Assembly: GCA_029246415.1 (NCBI GenBank)
Contig: JAQWNF010000029.1
Location: forward strand, 124,001 to 188,000
Origin: Glaciecola sp.
Lineage (GTDB): Bacteria > Pseudomonadota > Gammaproteobacteria > Enterobacterales > Alteromonadaceae
Direction: 5' to 3'
Length of the DNA stretch: 64,000 nt
This document shows positions 46,619 through 56,357 of this stretch, piece after piece. The translations under genes and the position numbers were made by a program. Each line of letters begins with the position of its first letter. Positions within the stretch are counted from its first letter, which is position 1. The notes beneath the pieces were generated by a model. The model did no database searches and had not been told where the DNA came from. It saw nothing but the letters and a program-made list of their open reading frames with translations.

Positions 46619-47821
46619 TTATTGGCTAAATGGGCTGGTGTCGCATTCCATTACATGCCATGGTAAACCGTGCTCGTTTAACATTTTCATGAATGGGTCA
46701 GGGTCCATTTGCTCCATGTTGACGACGCCAGCTTGACGCCATGTGCCATTGAGCATTAACGCAGCGCCAATCATTGCAGGTACGCCGGTGGTGTAAGATA
46801 CCGCTTGGGCACCCACTTCTTCATTACATACTGCATGCTCACAGTTGTTGTAGATAAAGATAGTTTTTTCCTGACCGTCTTTAATACCAGTGATGTAAGT
46901 ACCAATACAAGTCATGCCTGTATAGCCTTCGGCCAGTGAACCTGGATTAGGTAATACCGCTTTTAAGAACTCTAATGGTGCAATTTGCTGACCATTGAAA
47001 TCAATCGGGTCGATACTCGTCATGCCAATGCCTTCAAGTACTTTAAGGTGGTTTAGATATGCATCACCAAAGGTCATCCAAAAACGCGCACGTTTAATGG
47101 TAGGGAAATGTTTGACGATAGACTCTAGCTCTTCGTGATACATCAAATAAGAAGCACGGGTACCAATGTTTTGGTAATGCAGATCTTCACGTACCGACAA
47201 TGGTTCAGTCTCTAACCATTCACCGTCTTGCCAATAACGACCGCGTTGGGTGATTTCGCGAATATTAATTTCAGGATTAAAGTTGGTCGCAAAGGCTTGA
47301 CCATGATCACCACCATTACAATCAACGATATCCAATGTGTGGATTTCATCAAAGTAGTGTTTAGCTGCATAAGCGGTATACACATTAGTCACACCTGGAT
47401 CAAAACCACTACCTAGTAATGCCATTAAACCTTTTTCAGCAAAGCGATCTTGGTAAGCCCATTGCCAAGAATATTCAAATTTGGCGACGTCTTTTGGCTC
47501 ATAGTTAGCGGTATCGAGGTAATCGACATTACACGCTAAACAGGCATCCATGATGGCTAGATCTTGATAGGGTAATGCTAGGTTAACGACTAGATCCGGT
47601 TGGCAATCGTTAATGACGGCTTCGACTTCATGAGCATGGTCGGCATCAACGGCATACACTTTTTTGACTCGGTCAAGACCGACTTCGGCTTGTAACGCTT
47701 CGCATTTAGACACGGTACGTGAGGCTAAATAAATTTCTGAAAACATTTCAGTTAAACGAGCACATTTTTTGATAGTGACCGCGGCAACACCGCCGGCACC
47801 AATGATTAATATTTTAGACAT
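46619..47821 (-). CDS. carboxynorspermidine synthase (saccharopine dehydrogenase family)
   Basis: This NADPH enzyme joins aspartate semialdehyde to a diamine (diaminopropane or putrescine) to make carboxy(nor)spermidine, the NspC substrate. The 400 residues have the Rossmann motif 'KILIIGAGGVAAVTIKKCA', 'VNLALPYQDLAIMDACLA', 'GSGFDPGVTNVYTAYAAKHY' and 'IVDCNGGDHGQAFATNFNPE'. I start at ATG 47821, behind a GGTGG Shine-Dalgarno; the frame is open to 47851, adding ten unlikely residues. Aspartate semialdehyde links it to the lysC/thrA pathway in the same window. No diaminopropane-forming gene is nearby. Confidence 0.93.
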   Translation of the reverse strand: MSKILIIGAGGVAAVTIKKCARLTEMFSEIYLASRTVSKCEALQAEVGLDRVKKVYAVDADHAHEVEAVINDCQPDLVVNLALPYQDLAIMDACLACNVDYLDTANYEPKDVAKFEYSWQWAYQDRFAEKGLMALLGSGFDPGVTNVYTAYAAKHYFDEIHTLDIVDCNGGDHGQAFATNFNPEINIREITQRGRYWQDGEWLETEPLSVREDLHYQNIGTRASYLMYHEELESIVKHFPTIKRARFWMTFGDAYLNHLKVLEGIGMTSIDPIDFNGQQIAPLEFLKAVLPNPGSLAEGYTGMTCIGTYITGIKDGQEKTIFIYNNCEHAVCNEEVGAQAVSYTTGVPAMIGAALMLNGTWRQAGVVNMEQMDPDPFMKMLNEHGLPWHVMECDTSPFSQ

Positions 47822-47891
47822 AGCAAGACCACCTTTGTTATTTTCGCGCATCCTATCAGAAGATTCTCATTTTACCAATATACAAATTATC

Positions 47892-48392
47892 TCATGAGGT
47901 ATGCATGGTAAATGCTGGCCCAATAACGGCTTTACCTGGTAGATAGGTAACAGGAAAATAATACTGTTGGGTAGCACCTGCATATAATGTCACATCTGCG
48001 ACTATTACGTCAGTAAAAACCCGATGTTTCGCTTCAATAAACGCCATATACATAATCACTGAATTGGCATTGTTGACATATTCAGTGCGATGGTTGACAC
48101 GCTGCGCTAAACGTTCAATCATGCCAATACTTGATGTGACATTGGTGGTCGTGTTGTCGAAGTGATTAGTTTCATTAGGTTCTGTTGCAGCAGCGTCTGT
48201 TGCTGATAGCGCGCCATGCCCAGACACATCATCGAATGCATCACACATTACAGCCTGAATATCTCCGTTTAAATCGACGGCAGCTATAGGGTAAAATGTT
48301 TCATTATGACGCAATAACGTTTCGCACAGGGCAATGCTTGTTTTAAGCATAGTGTGCACAGAGTTGGGTAAAGCGGAATAAGCGATGGCCAC
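47892..48392 (-). CDS. hypothetical protein
   Basis: A 166-residue frame starting GTG at 48392 with a good Shine-Dalgarno (AGAGGAACG). I do not recognise the family. The N-terminal half ('MLKTSIALCETLLRHNETFY', 'PIAAVDLNGDIQAVMCDAFD') and C-terminal half ('GMIERLAQRVNHRTEYV', 'IMYMAFIEAKHRVFTDVIVA') look like an alpha/beta domain. They are split by about 35 Asn/Thr/Ala-rich residues that look disordered. There is no signal peptide or membrane segment. It lies between the polyamine genes and a PLP enzyme, all on the same strand. Confidence 0.7.
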   Translation of the reverse strand: MAIAYSALPNSVHTMLKTSIALCETLLRHNETFYPIAAVDLNGDIQAVMCDAFDDVSGHGALSATDAAATEPNETNHFDNTTTNVTSSIGMIERLAQRVNHRTEYVNNANSVIMYMAFIEAKHRVFTDVIVADVTLYAGATQQYYFPVTYLPGKAVIGPAFTMHTS

Positions 48393-48456
48393 GTAATCGT
48401 TCCTCTAATCTTTAATGGGATTTAAACGATTGGAAAAAGAATATGGTTCAGAACTT

Positions 48457-49512
48457 TTATTTGCGGATACCTTGTAACCCGCCAGTATGATAAACAATGA
48501 CATTGTCGTATTGGTCAAGTTGCTGATTTTGCAATAAATGCGCTACGGCGAAAAAGGTTTTACCAGAATAAATAGGTTCAATAGTAAATTGCTCTTGGCT
48601 GAAATTTAAACAAAACTCATCCAGTTCAGTGGTTGATTTAGCATACCCTCCGGTATGAAAGTCGAGATTGATAGACCAATTTGGTTGCTTGATGTTAGAC
48701 GCTGACGTTGCACCATTAACCGATGGCGTTGTAGCTAATAATTGTTCGGTTGCGTTAACTAGGTAGTCATCGTCTTCTGAGGGATGAGCTTTGAGCACTG
48801 CGATACCTAAAATATCGGTAAGGGTAAGCTGGCGAATGGCTTGTGCTTGAGCTACGCCATGGATAAGGCCCGCCAATGTCGCCGCTGTGGCGACTGGAGT
48901 GACTATCAGATTACGCTTTTGGCCTAGATGATTTAGGTTTTCTTGAGCGTGTAGTTGGTTTAGTTGGCTTAATTCGCGCACACTCTCTGCAACTCCATTT
49001 AATGCCATTTGCGATGCGCCACCTTCCGGGATAATCAATGCGTCTGGATATTGTTGTTGTAACTCATTCAGGAAATCAGGATCATGACGGCGTTTATAAT
49101 CTACTTTAGTGCTCCAGATACACTCACCGTGCCATTGAATAATATCACGCAGACAAGGCGTTAAATTGGCTGCGTAATTGCCCCTAATAATGGCATGAAA
49201 TGGAATGTGTAAGCGATGACAAGCATATGCTAAAGCATGCAAATGATTAGAATACCCTCCACCAAAACTCACTATGCGCAGCGGTAATGAGGTTGATTGA
49301 GTAAACGTTTGAGCTAATTTACGCCATTTATTTCCCGATATAATGGGATGGATCAAGTCGTCGCGTTTTACCCATAACTTAGGCGATTGAGAGTGATTGG
49401 ATGCAAACGCAAACGACTGCAACGGAGAGGGCAGCTCAATTGACAATTTATTGTGAATATTAATCTTAGACAAAGTGATCAAAGCTTGGTTAAAGTGGGT
49501 AAATATTAACAT
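48457..49512 (-). CDS. ACC deaminase / D-cysteine desulfhydrase family PLP enzyme
   Basis: A fold-type II PLP enzyme of about 351 residues. 'LWVKRDDLIHPIISGNKWRK' holds the Schiff-base lysine (GNK), 'SFGGGYSNHLHALAYAC' binds the substrate carboxylate, 'IIPEGGASQMALNGVAE' follows, and 'GKTFFAVAHLL' lies near the C-terminus. Members deaminate 1-aminocyclopropane-1-carboxylate or desulfurate D-cysteine; by family tendency in gammaproteobacteria D-cysteine or another D-amino acid is more likely than ACC, but sequence alone does not decide. The start is uncertain: TTG 49518, ATG 49512, or a downstream codon nearer 'LSIELPSPLQ', where many homologues begin. Confidence 0.85.
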   Translation of the reverse strand: MLIFTHFNQALITLSKINIHNKLSIELPSPLQSFAFASNHSQSPKLWVKRDDLIHPIISGNKWRKLAQTFTQSTSLPLRIVSFGGGYSNHLHALAYACHRLHIPFHAIIRGNYAANLTPCLRDIIQWHGECIWSTKVDYKRRHDPDFLNELQQQYPDALIIPEGGASQMALNGVAESVRELSQLNQLHAQENLNHLGQKRNLIVTPVATAATLAGLIHGVAQAQAIRQLTLTDILGIAVLKAHPSEDDDYLVNATEQLLATTPSVNGATSASNIKQPNWSINLDFHTGGYAKSTTELDEFCLNFSQEQFTIEPIYSGKTFFAVAHLLQNQQLDQYDNVIVYHTGGLQGIRK

Positions 49513-49556
49513 ACTCAATTTTTTACATATATAACAATTCCTACAAGGAGACTGTG

Positions 49557-50150
49557 ATGGTAATGACTAGATTGCGCACTGTAGTGTTGGGAATGGGCAT
49601 ATCGATTCTTTGTCTGTACGCAGGGATGTATGCGTTTGATGCGCAAGGCCAAGAGCAGGGAAGTGCGTCAACAAGCACTAATTTATCGGTTCCTGCTTAT
49701 GTTCAAAGCAACTTACCATCAGCTCGTGTGGTTGGACAAAGTCGCTTAAAAATGTATTTTTTCAAAATTTATGATGCGACCTTATATGCTCCTTTTGCAA
49801 AGTTTGATCAGGGGCAGCCATTTGCATTGTCACTTGCTTATTTACGAGATTTTGATGGGGCAGATATCGCTCAACGTTCGATTGATGAAATGCGTGATCT
49901 TGGTTATCAAGACACAACACAATTAGCGCAATGGTTGATTCAAATGGAGTTGTCATTTCCTAATATTACAGAGGGTGATGTTTTGACTGGATTTGTCGAT
50001 GCACAGCAACACACCCAATTTTATTTTAATGGACAACCGACACATTTGGTGGCTGATCCAAAATTTACCCAAGCATTCTTTGCGATTTGGTTAGACCCAA
50101 ATACGTCGCAACCCAAGATGCGTAAACAATTATTAGGAGAACGTAAGTGA
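49557..50150 (+). CDS. chalcone-isomerase-like exported protein
   Basis: A 197-residue protein with an N-terminal signal/anchor ('VVLGMGISILCLYAGMYAFD') and a chalcone-isomerase-like domain (PF16036 type): 'VVGQSRLKMYFFKIYDATLY', 'PFALSLAYLRDFDGADIAQR', 'GDVLTGFVDAQQHTQFYFNG', 'FTQAFFAIWLD'. Bacterial members lack a proven enzyme activity. I use ATG 49557, 6 nt after AAGGAG; a GTG at 49554 is adjacent. It overlaps the DUF3833 gene by 4 bp; these two families often travel together, suggesting a shared envelope role. Confidence 0.85.
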   Translation: MVMTRLRTVVLGMGISILCLYAGMYAFDAQGQEQGSASTSTNLSVPAYVQSNLPSARVVGQSRLKMYFFKIYDATLYAPFAKFDQGQPFALSLAYLRDFDGADIAQRSIDEMRDLGYQDTTQLAQWLIQMELSFPNITEGDVLTGFVDAQQHTQFYFNGQPTHLVADPKFTQAFFAIWLDPNTSQPKMRKQLLGERK

Positions 50151-50725
50151 TAGTAAAATTGAGCGAAACAGTACCAGTGAAAACGGTCTTTAAAATAAAG
50201 ATAGCTTGCTTGTTAACATTGGCTATTATGGTGGGTGGGTGCTCACTTACTATTGATGGTAGGGATTATAAAGAGCAAGCCCCTGCATTTAATTTAGTTG
50301 AGTTTTTTGACGGTAAAGTGACAGCATGGGGCATAGTTCAAAATCGCTCTGCTGAAGTTGTGCAGCGTTTTATTGTCAACATCGATGGTAGTGTTGAAGG
50401 CAGTGAGCTAGTCCTTGATGAGACCTTTGAATATATCATTGGTGAGGGCGTCACCGAGCGGGTTTGGCGCTTACAAACAAATGCTGATGGCACATTCACA
50501 GGCAATGCATCAGATATTGCCGGCCCAGCAACGGGCACACCTTATGGTAATGCCTTTAATTTTGTCTATGAAATGGATCTTGCGGTAGACGGTTCAACTT
50601 ACCGAGTAGCATTCGATGATTGGTTTTTTGCCATAGATGACAACACATTAATGAACCGCTCGTATATCAAAAAATTTGGGATTGTCATGGCTGAAGTCAC
50701 AATATTTATGCAGCGCCAAGAGTAA
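50147..50725 (+). CDS. DUF3833 family lipoprotein
   Basis: A 192-residue lipoprotein; the signal ends 'IMVGGC' and the mature part matches DUF3833: 'FNLVEFFDGKVTAWGIVQNR', 'VVQRFIVNIDGSVEGSELVL', 'GNAFNFVYEMDLAV', 'YRVAFDDWFFAIDDNTLMNR' and 'FGIVMAEVTIFMQR'. Function is unknown. The start is GTG at 50147, overlapping the previous stop (GTGA) and preceded by AGGAGA. It belongs to a two-gene operon with the chalcone-isomerase-like gene and converges on aceK. Confidence 0.88.
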   Translation: MIVKLSETVPVKTVFKIKIACLLTLAIMVGGCSLTIDGRDYKEQAPAFNLVEFFDGKVTAWGIVQNRSAEVVQRFIVNIDGSVEGSELVLDETFEYIIGEGVTERVWRLQTNADGTFTGNASDIAGPATGTPYGNAFNFVYEMDLAVDGSTYRVAFDDWFFAIDDNTLMNRSYIKKFGIVMAEVTIFMQRQE

Positions 50726-50751
50726 CAAGCTTGTAAATGTCTGCATATGCC

Positions 50752-52488
50752 TCATAAAGTCAAATAGTCGTATTTTTTTTCTGGATGGTAAAAGAAACTC
50801 TTTTTAGGATTGTAGGGAGTAAAGTTTAGATACTTACCCTCTTTACACATTCTTTGGATTTTTTGCCAATATTCAGGTGTCATCAAATCACCATGCAACT
50901 CTTTGAGCAAGTCTTTAAGGTGTTTTTTTCCGACAATAAAATGCTCAAATTGCTCTGGAAACACATCATTTGGACCAACTGATAAGGTATCAACAGCAAA
51001 GGGGTCGTCTGTTTTGGGCATTTTTCTAAAATTACGCTCATTCATAAAACAAATTTCATCATAATCATAAAAAATGACCCGTCCGTGTTTGCTGATCCCA
51101 AAGTTCTTATGCAGCATGTCACCGGGGAAGATATTCGCCAGGGCGATTTGTTTAATACATAGACCGAGCTCATCAATCGCATTGCGTATTTTTTCTGGAT
51201 CGGTTTCTTGGGCCAGATAAATATTTAACGGTGTCATTCTGCGCTCAATATACAAATGATTAATAGTCAATGTATTGCCACTGATCGTTAAGCTACTGGC
51301 ACAGGTATCTTGTAAGTATGTTAATAACTCGGGATCAATACGCGCTAAATTAAACGTAAAATTCATATATTCGTGCGTATCAGCCATGCGCCCAATACGG
51401 TCGGAGGTTTTGACTAGATTGTAGCGATTTTTGACAAAGTCGCGGGTGATTTTTTTGCTCTCGGCAAACTCATCTTTGATAACTTTAAACACAATGCCAT
51501 AACTGGGTAAATGAAACACTGCCATGACCAAGCCTTTGATCCCTGGGGCGAGCTCGTAGTTATCATCTGATGCCATCAAGTGTTGGGTATAGTTGCGAAA
51601 AAACTCGGTTTTACCATGTTTATCAAAGCCTAATGAAATATACAGTTCAAAGTGTTTCTTATTTGGGAGTAACTCTTGTAAAAAGGCAACGACCTCTGCA
51701 GGGTGATCAATGTCAGCCATAAAGTACGAACGAGCAAAACCAAATATCACACTCAAATCACTACTTTCAGTAAGCAGTGCATCGACAAAAATTTGATGGG
51801 ATTTGTTGATCCGCAGAGCGATGACGAAGGGTAAGGTTTTGTCAGACAGACAAATCCGTCCAATCAAATACGCCGCTTTACCGCGATAAAACACCGCACG
51901 CAACATCTCAACAGTATGCACCGTAGAGAGCTCTTCTGGGGTAAATACCTTACGTAAACCTAGATCTAGATTGTGTTTGTCACGCTCTAAATCAGCAAAA
52001 GGGGTATTGAAGGCAAAGGTATCAAAAATATGATCATACATATGGCGCACTGTGCCGGTGGTATCAAATGCATAAATCACCTCGTCGCGTTCTTTTTTAC
52101 CGGGCAAATAACAGCGCGTCGATTGCACAAACATCATGTCATCGCTAATGCAATCATGTTTAAAGATGCGACAAATCACTGAGTTATAAAACGTCTCAGC
52201 TAATTCAAATTGAGGGTGGTCAGCAATTAACTTAGTGTAGGCAAGTTTCATTTCGAGCCAAAACTCATGGGTCACATGATTAGGGTTTATGGCATCATAA
52301 AGTTCAGCGACAACATTCGACACACTTTCATCATACTGGTTGATACGGTCGCGGTTTGCTTGCTGAGATTCCAACCATAAGCGCTTTTCAAAGCGTTCTT
52401 GTGCGCCACGCGTGATACGTAAAAACCAGCGATAGTTTTTATCAAAGCCATTCATAATTTGATAAGCGAATTTTTGAGCCCGTTGCAT
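50752..52488 (-). CDS. aceK: isocitrate dehydrogenase kinase/phosphatase
   Basis: AceK phosphorylates and dephosphorylates isocitrate dehydrogenase, deciding between the TCA cycle and the glyoxylate bypass. The 578 residues equal the E. coli length. Motifs include 'GFDKNYRWFLRITRGAQERF' at the N-terminus, 'VFKVIKDEFAESKKITRD' (kinase region), 'NIFPGDMLHKNFGISKHGRV' and 'FYDYDEICFM' (catalytic and metal-binding Asp). I start at ATG 52488 behind AAGGAC; the frame is open to 52539. The aceA/aceB genes that accompany it in E. coli are absent here. Confidence 0.97.
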   Translation of the reverse strand: MQRAQKFAYQIMNGFDKNYRWFLRITRGAQERFEKRLWLESQQANRDRINQYDESVSNVVAELYDAINPNHVTHEFWLEMKLAYTKLIADHPQFELAETFYNSVICRIFKHDCISDDMMFVQSTRCYLPGKKERDEVIYAFDTTGTVRHMYDHIFDTFAFNTPFADLERDKHNLDLGLRKVFTPEELSTVHTVEMLRAVFYRGKAAYLIGRICLSDKTLPFVIALRINKSHQIFVDALLTESSDLSVIFGFARSYFMADIDHPAEVVAFLQELLPNKKHFELYISLGFDKHGKTEFFRNYTQHLMASDDNYELAPGIKGLVMAVFHLPSYGIVFKVIKDEFAESKKITRDFVKNRYNLVKTSDRIGRMADTHEYMNFTFNLARIDPELLTYLQDTCASSLTISGNTLTINHLYIERRMTPLNIYLAQETDPEKIRNAIDELGLCIKQIALANIFPGDMLHKNFGISKHGRVIFYDYDEICFMNERNFRKMPKTDDPFAVDTLSVGPNDVFPEQFEHFIVGKKHLKDLLKELHGDLMTPEYWQKIQRMCKEGKYLNFTPYNPKKSFFYHPEKKYDYLTL

Positions 52489-52630
52489 GATGCGTCCTTG
52501 TGCTGAGTTTGCAATTGTTGGTATGCAATAAATGACCAAACTATAATGCGATAGATAGCACAGTAAAAGCAGCTAGACATTAGTCTAGGCTGTTTCAACC
52601 TCATCCACCTGTGACTATCACCACAAAAAA

Positions 52631-52659
52631 GATGCACCTCGCTGTATATATGATACAAT
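52631..52659 (+). promoter_or_regulatory. candidate promoter of the thr operon
   Basis: TGATACAAT at 52651-52659 fits an extended -10 (TGnTANAAT) with a poor -35 around 52631. Transcription would start near 52667, about 55 nt before the leader ATG at 52723. An alternative -35, TTGACT at 52688-52693, lacks a good -10. Confidence 0.4.
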
Positions 52660-52722
52660 TTACCCATAAAAAGAGTGTCCTTAGCTGTTGACTTTTAGAC
52701 GTCTATACGGCAAATTAGAGAC

Positions 52723-52791
52723 ATGAAAATAAAAAATTGCACCATCGACATGATTATTATTACCACCCCTAGTAGGGCGGACGTCGGTTAG
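52723..52791 (+). CDS. thrL: thr operon leader peptide
   Basis: A 22-codon ORF, ATG 52723 to TAG 52791, too short for routine ORF calling. Five codons are Ile (positions 3, 8, 11, 12, 13) and three are Thr (7, 14, 15); the run III-TT is the control region. E. coli thrL is likewise rich in Thr and Ile codons. Stalling here when charged tRNA-Thr or tRNA-Ile is scarce should prevent formation of the terminator hairpin at 52814. A small hairpin (CCCT-agt-AGGG, 52767-52777) inside the ORF's end could be the pause structure, and its GGGC can also pair with GCCC of the terminator. Confidence 0.85.
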   Translation: MKIKNCTIDMIIITTPSRADVG

Positions 52792-52813
52792 TGCAAGTCA
52801 CAAAATTAACTGA

Positions 52814-52839
52814 AGCCCGCTAAATTAGCGGGCTTTTTT
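52814..52839 (+). terminator. thr operon attenuator
   Basis: AGCCCGCTA (52814-52822) and TAGCGGGCT (52826-52834) form a perfect GC-rich stem, followed by TTTTT. It lies 22 bp after the leader-peptide stop and 60 bp before thrA, the classic position for a transcription attenuator. Confidence 0.92.
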
Positions 52840-52898
52840 GTTTTAAGCGCAATATTTTTGATGTATTTATTACGTCTGTTAAGGAACTAGGAGTTCAT

Positions 52899-55367
52899 AT
52901 GAAGGTTTTAAAGTTTGGTGGTTCATCGCTTGCCGATGCAACGCGATATCAGAATGTCGCGCAGATTGTAGCGAACATTCACCAAACCGATGGCGCAGCA
53001 GTTGTGTTATCTGCACCTAAAGGCGTGACTAACGCACTTTCATTATTAACCGAACAAGCCGAACAAGGGCTTGATTTTGGCGAGTTGCAAGCAAAACTCT
53101 CCATGACATTACACAGTATTGCTGACGAAATCGCACAAGACGTGCCTAAGTTTGACCATCAAGCTGTTAAAAGCGTAATTGACAAGACTCTCGCTTATCT
53201 TGATCAGCGTTTACATGGTATCAAATTGCTAAATTGTGCGCCAGATACGACGGCTGCCGAGCTAATGAGTTTAGGTGAGTATATTTCGGTTAATTTGTTA
53301 AGCCATATTTTTCAAGCCCAAGGCATTACGAACAGCATTTTAGACCCTGTTAATTACATTATTGCTTCAGGTCAATACTTAGATGCCATTGCTGATGTGT
53401 CTGCATCTAAAGCACGGTTTAGCGATGTCGACAACTCAGGCAAAACCTTATTAATTATGCCGGGTTTTGTGGCTGTCAATCCTGAAGGTGAAAAAGTCAC
53501 GCTAGGGCGTAACGGCTCAGATTATTCTGCCGCAATTTTAGCGGCGTGTATTGATGCATCAGTATGTGAAATTTGGACGGATGTGGATGGGGTTTATAAC
53601 GCCGATCCAAATCAAGTCGAAGGCGCGGTCCTAATGGACAAGCTGACCTATGAAGAAGCAATGGAGTTATCGTATTTTGGTGCCAAAGTCTTGCATCCAA
53701 AAACCATTGGCCCGATTGCCCAGCATCATATTCCTTGTTTGATCAAAAACACCTTAAATCCAAGTGCACCAGGAACCTTAATCAGCTCTGAAAAAAGCGA
53801 AAAATGGACTAGTGTAAAAGGCATTTCAAATCTAGATGACATGGTTATGTTTAACATTGCCGGTCCAGGAATGAAAGGCATGGTCGGTATGGCGACACGT
53901 ATTTTTGATTCTTTGGCCAATGCGTCTATCTCGATTACGCTAATCACTCAGTCTTCATCAGAGTACAGTATTTCATTTTGTATTCATGCCAAAGATCAAC
54001 ATAAAGCCTTGGACGTCTTGCATGATGAGTTTGCCTTAGAGTTACATAACAACTTATTAGAGCCGATTGATATGCGTGAAGATTTATCTATTGTCACCTT
54101 AGTCGGTGATGGCATGAAGCAATCGCACGGTATGGCTGCTAAGTTTTTCCAAGCATTAGCGCAAGCACGTATTAATAACATCGCTATTGCTCAAGGGTCG
54201 TCTGAACGTTCAATTTCGACCGTAATTGAAGCTAGTAAAGCTAAAAAAGCCATCAAAGTAGTACACCAAAACTTCTTCTCTGAACAACAATGTATTGATG
54301 TGTTTTTGATTGGTTGTGGCACGGTAGGTGGCGAATTACTGCGTCAAATCAACAAGCAACAACCGGTTCTTGCTGACAAATCAATCCGTTTACGCGTTTA
54401 TGGTATTGCTAACTCTAAACAGATTTTGTTTAACGACAATGGCATTGATTTATCTGATGATGCACAGTGGCGCAGCGATTTGATAGCGAATGGTCAAGAT
54501 TATGGCCTCAAAGAATTACAAGCGTTTGTGGTGAAAAACAGCTTAACCAATCCGGTTTTTGTGGATTGTACGAGTTCACAAAGTGTCGCTAGCCAATATG
54601 TTGATATCATCAACGCTGGTTTCCACATCGTGACACCAAACAAAAAAGCCAACACAGATACAGCCGAGTTTTACGCACAAATCAAAGAAGCTGCACAAAA
54701 CAACAAACGCCAGTATTTATATGAAACAACGGTTGGAGCGGGTTTGCCAGTCATTGATAATTTACAAAAGCTGGTGACTGCCGGTGATCAACTACATACC
54801 TTTGAAGGCATATTATCGGGTTCGTTGTCTTATGTTTTTGGTAAATTAGAAGAGGGGTTAAGCCTTTCTGAAGCCACTATAGTCGCTAAAAGTAACGGTT
54901 TCACAGAACCTGATCCACGTGATGATCTTAGTGGTACCGATGTCGCTCGTAAATTGCTTATCATGGCACGTGAATCGGGTATGGAACTTGAGTTATCTGA
55001 TATCGAGATTGAATCTGTGTTACCACCAGGCTTTGATGATAGTGGTGATATCGATACGTTTATGGCTAATTTACCTAATGCCAATGCTCACTATGCTGCC
55101 TTATCTGAAGTCGCACAAGCAAAAGGCGAAGTACTTCGCTATGTAGGTCAAATCAATCAGGGTAAATGCAAGGTTGCCATTCAATCCTGTCCTGCGACGC
55201 ATCCATTAGCCGCGGTAAAAGACGGTGAAAATGCACTCGCGATTCATTCGGATTACTACAGCCCAATCCCGTTTGTTATTCGTGGTTACGGTGCTGGTGC
55301 AACGGTTACGGCTGCCGGTGTATTTGCCGATGTATTAAGAACCTTAGCTTGGACTCAAGAATTATGA
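52899..55367 (+). CDS. thrA: bifunctional aspartokinase I / homoserine dehydrogenase I
   Basis: ThrA makes aspartyl phosphate and later reduces aspartate semialdehyde to homoserine. The 822 residues contain the kinase domain (starting '[17 protein letters not shown]', with '[19 protein letters not shown]' and '[14 protein letters not shown]'), an ACT regulatory interface domain, and the homoserine dehydrogenase domain ('[19 protein letters not shown]', '[11 protein letters not shown]', '[18 protein letters not shown]', '[17 protein letters not shown]', '[20 protein letters not shown]'). It is regulated by the upstream attenuator and, by family, by threonine feedback. Confidence 0.98.
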   Translation: MKVLKFGGSSLADATRYQNVAQIVANIHQTDGAAVVLSAPKGVTNALSLLTEQAEQGLDFGELQAKLSMTLHSIADEIAQDVPKFDHQAVKSVIDKTLAYLDQRLHGIKLLNCAPDTTAAELMSLGEYISVNLLSHIFQAQGITNSILDPVNYIIASGQYLDAIADVSASKARFSDVDNSGKTLLIMPGFVAVNPEGEKVTLGRNGSDYSAAILAACIDASVCEIWTDVDGVYNADPNQVEGAVLMDKLTYEEAMELSYFGAKVLHPKTIGPIAQHHIPCLIKNTLNPSAPGTLISSEKSEKWTSVKGISNLDDMVMFNIAGPGMKGMVGMATRIFDSLANASISITLITQSSSEYSISFCIHAKDQHKALDVLHDEFALELHNNLLEPIDMREDLSIVTLVGDGMKQSHGMAAKFFQALAQARINNIAIAQGSSERSISTVIEASKAKKAIKVVHQNFFSEQQCIDVFLIGCGTVGGELLRQINKQQPVLADKSIRLRVYGIANSKQILFNDNGIDLSDDAQWRSDLIANGQDYGLKELQAFVVKNSLTNPVFVDCTSSQSVASQYVDIINAGFHIVTPNKKANTDTAEFYAQIKEAAQNNKRQYLYETTVGAGLPVIDNLQKLVTAGDQLHTFEGILSGSLSYVFGKLEEGLSLSEATIVAKSNGFTEPDPRDDLSGTDVARKLLIMARESGMELELSDIEIESVLPPGFDDSGDIDTFMANLPNANAHYAALSEVAQAKGEVLRYVGQINQGKCKVAIQSCPATHPLAAVKDGENALAIHSDYYSPIPFVIRGYGAGATVTAAGVFADVLRTLAWTQEL

Positions 55368-56305
55368 AATTAACCGCATTTGCTCCGGCCTCAATTGGTA
55401 ATGTTAGTGTTGGCTTTGATGTATTAGGAGCAGGGCTTGCGCCTGTCGATGGCACCTTGTTAGGTGATAAAGTGTCTATCGAATCGGCTGATTCGTTTAC
55501 ATTAGACAGCACAGGTCGCTTTGCCGATCGTTTGCCAGCAGGCATGGAAAACAACATTGTTTTTGCTTGTTACGAGTTTTTTAATACCGCATTAACGCTT
55601 AAAGGCGTTGATTTGAAACCGTGTAAAATGGCACTTGAAAAAGCACTTCCGATAGGAAGTGGTTTAGGCTCTAGTGCCAGTTCTATTGTGGCTGCATTTT
55701 ATGCGTTAAATGCCTTTTATGATTATCCATTTGATAACAATGAACTGTTATTTATGATGGGGGAATGTGAAGGTGAGATCAGTGGTAGCGTCCATTATGA
55801 CAATGTTGCCCCTGCGTTATTTGGTGGCATGACACTAATGACAGGGCTACAGAATCCAATTTGTGAACAGGTACCGGTATTTGAAAACTGGTATTGGGCG
55901 ATGTGTTATTCTGGTATTAGTGTATCAACAGCAGCTGCGCGTGAGATTTTACCTAAGCAATTTGATATGGCGACTACATTAGCGTTTGGTCGTCAATTGG
56001 CTAATTTCATTCATGCCAGCCATACTCAAAATGAAGCATTAGCTAGCCAAGTGTTTTTTGATGTACTAGCTGAAGAACACCGTCAGGTGTTGTTACCGCA
56101 TTTCGCGCAAAGTCGCGAGTTTGCAATGGCGCAAGGGGCAATTGGTTTTGGGATCTCCGGTTCAGGCCCAACTGTCTTTGCAGCATGCAAAACCCAAGAA
56201 CAAGCACAGACGATTGCTGATTATTTAGCACAAGAATATATTCAAAATGAAGATGGCTTTGCCCACGTATGTAAAATTGATACACAAGGCACACGGTTAG
56301 TCTAA
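55364..56305 (+). CDS. thrB: homoserine kinase
   Basis: ThrB phosphorylates homoserine, using ATP. The 313 residues of the GHMP kinase family show '[20 protein letters not shown]', '[20 protein letters not shown]' (ATP-binding loop), '[16 protein letters not shown]' and '[17 protein letters not shown]'. ATG 55364 overlaps the thrA TGA (ATGA), so coupling is likely; a frame from 55349 inside thrA adds five residues and is not preferred. Confidence 0.97.
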   Translation: MKLTAFAPASIGNVSVGFDVLGAGLAPVDGTLLGDKVSIESADSFTLDSTGRFADRLPAGMENNIVFACYEFFNTALTLKGVDLKPCKMALEKALPIGSGLGSSASSIVAAFYALNAFYDYPFDNNELLFMMGECEGEISGSVHYDNVAPALFGGMTLMTGLQNPICEQVPVFENWYWAMCYSGISVSTAAAREILPKQFDMATTLAFGRQLANFIHASHTQNEALASQVFFDVLAEEHRQVLLPHFAQSREFAMAQGAIGFGISGSGPTVFAACKTQEQAQTIADYLAQEYIQNEDGFAHVCKIDTQGTRLV

Positions 56306-56357
56306 ATTACACAACATATTACAATTGAAACTGAAATTGAAAGCGAAAGGAATAACC

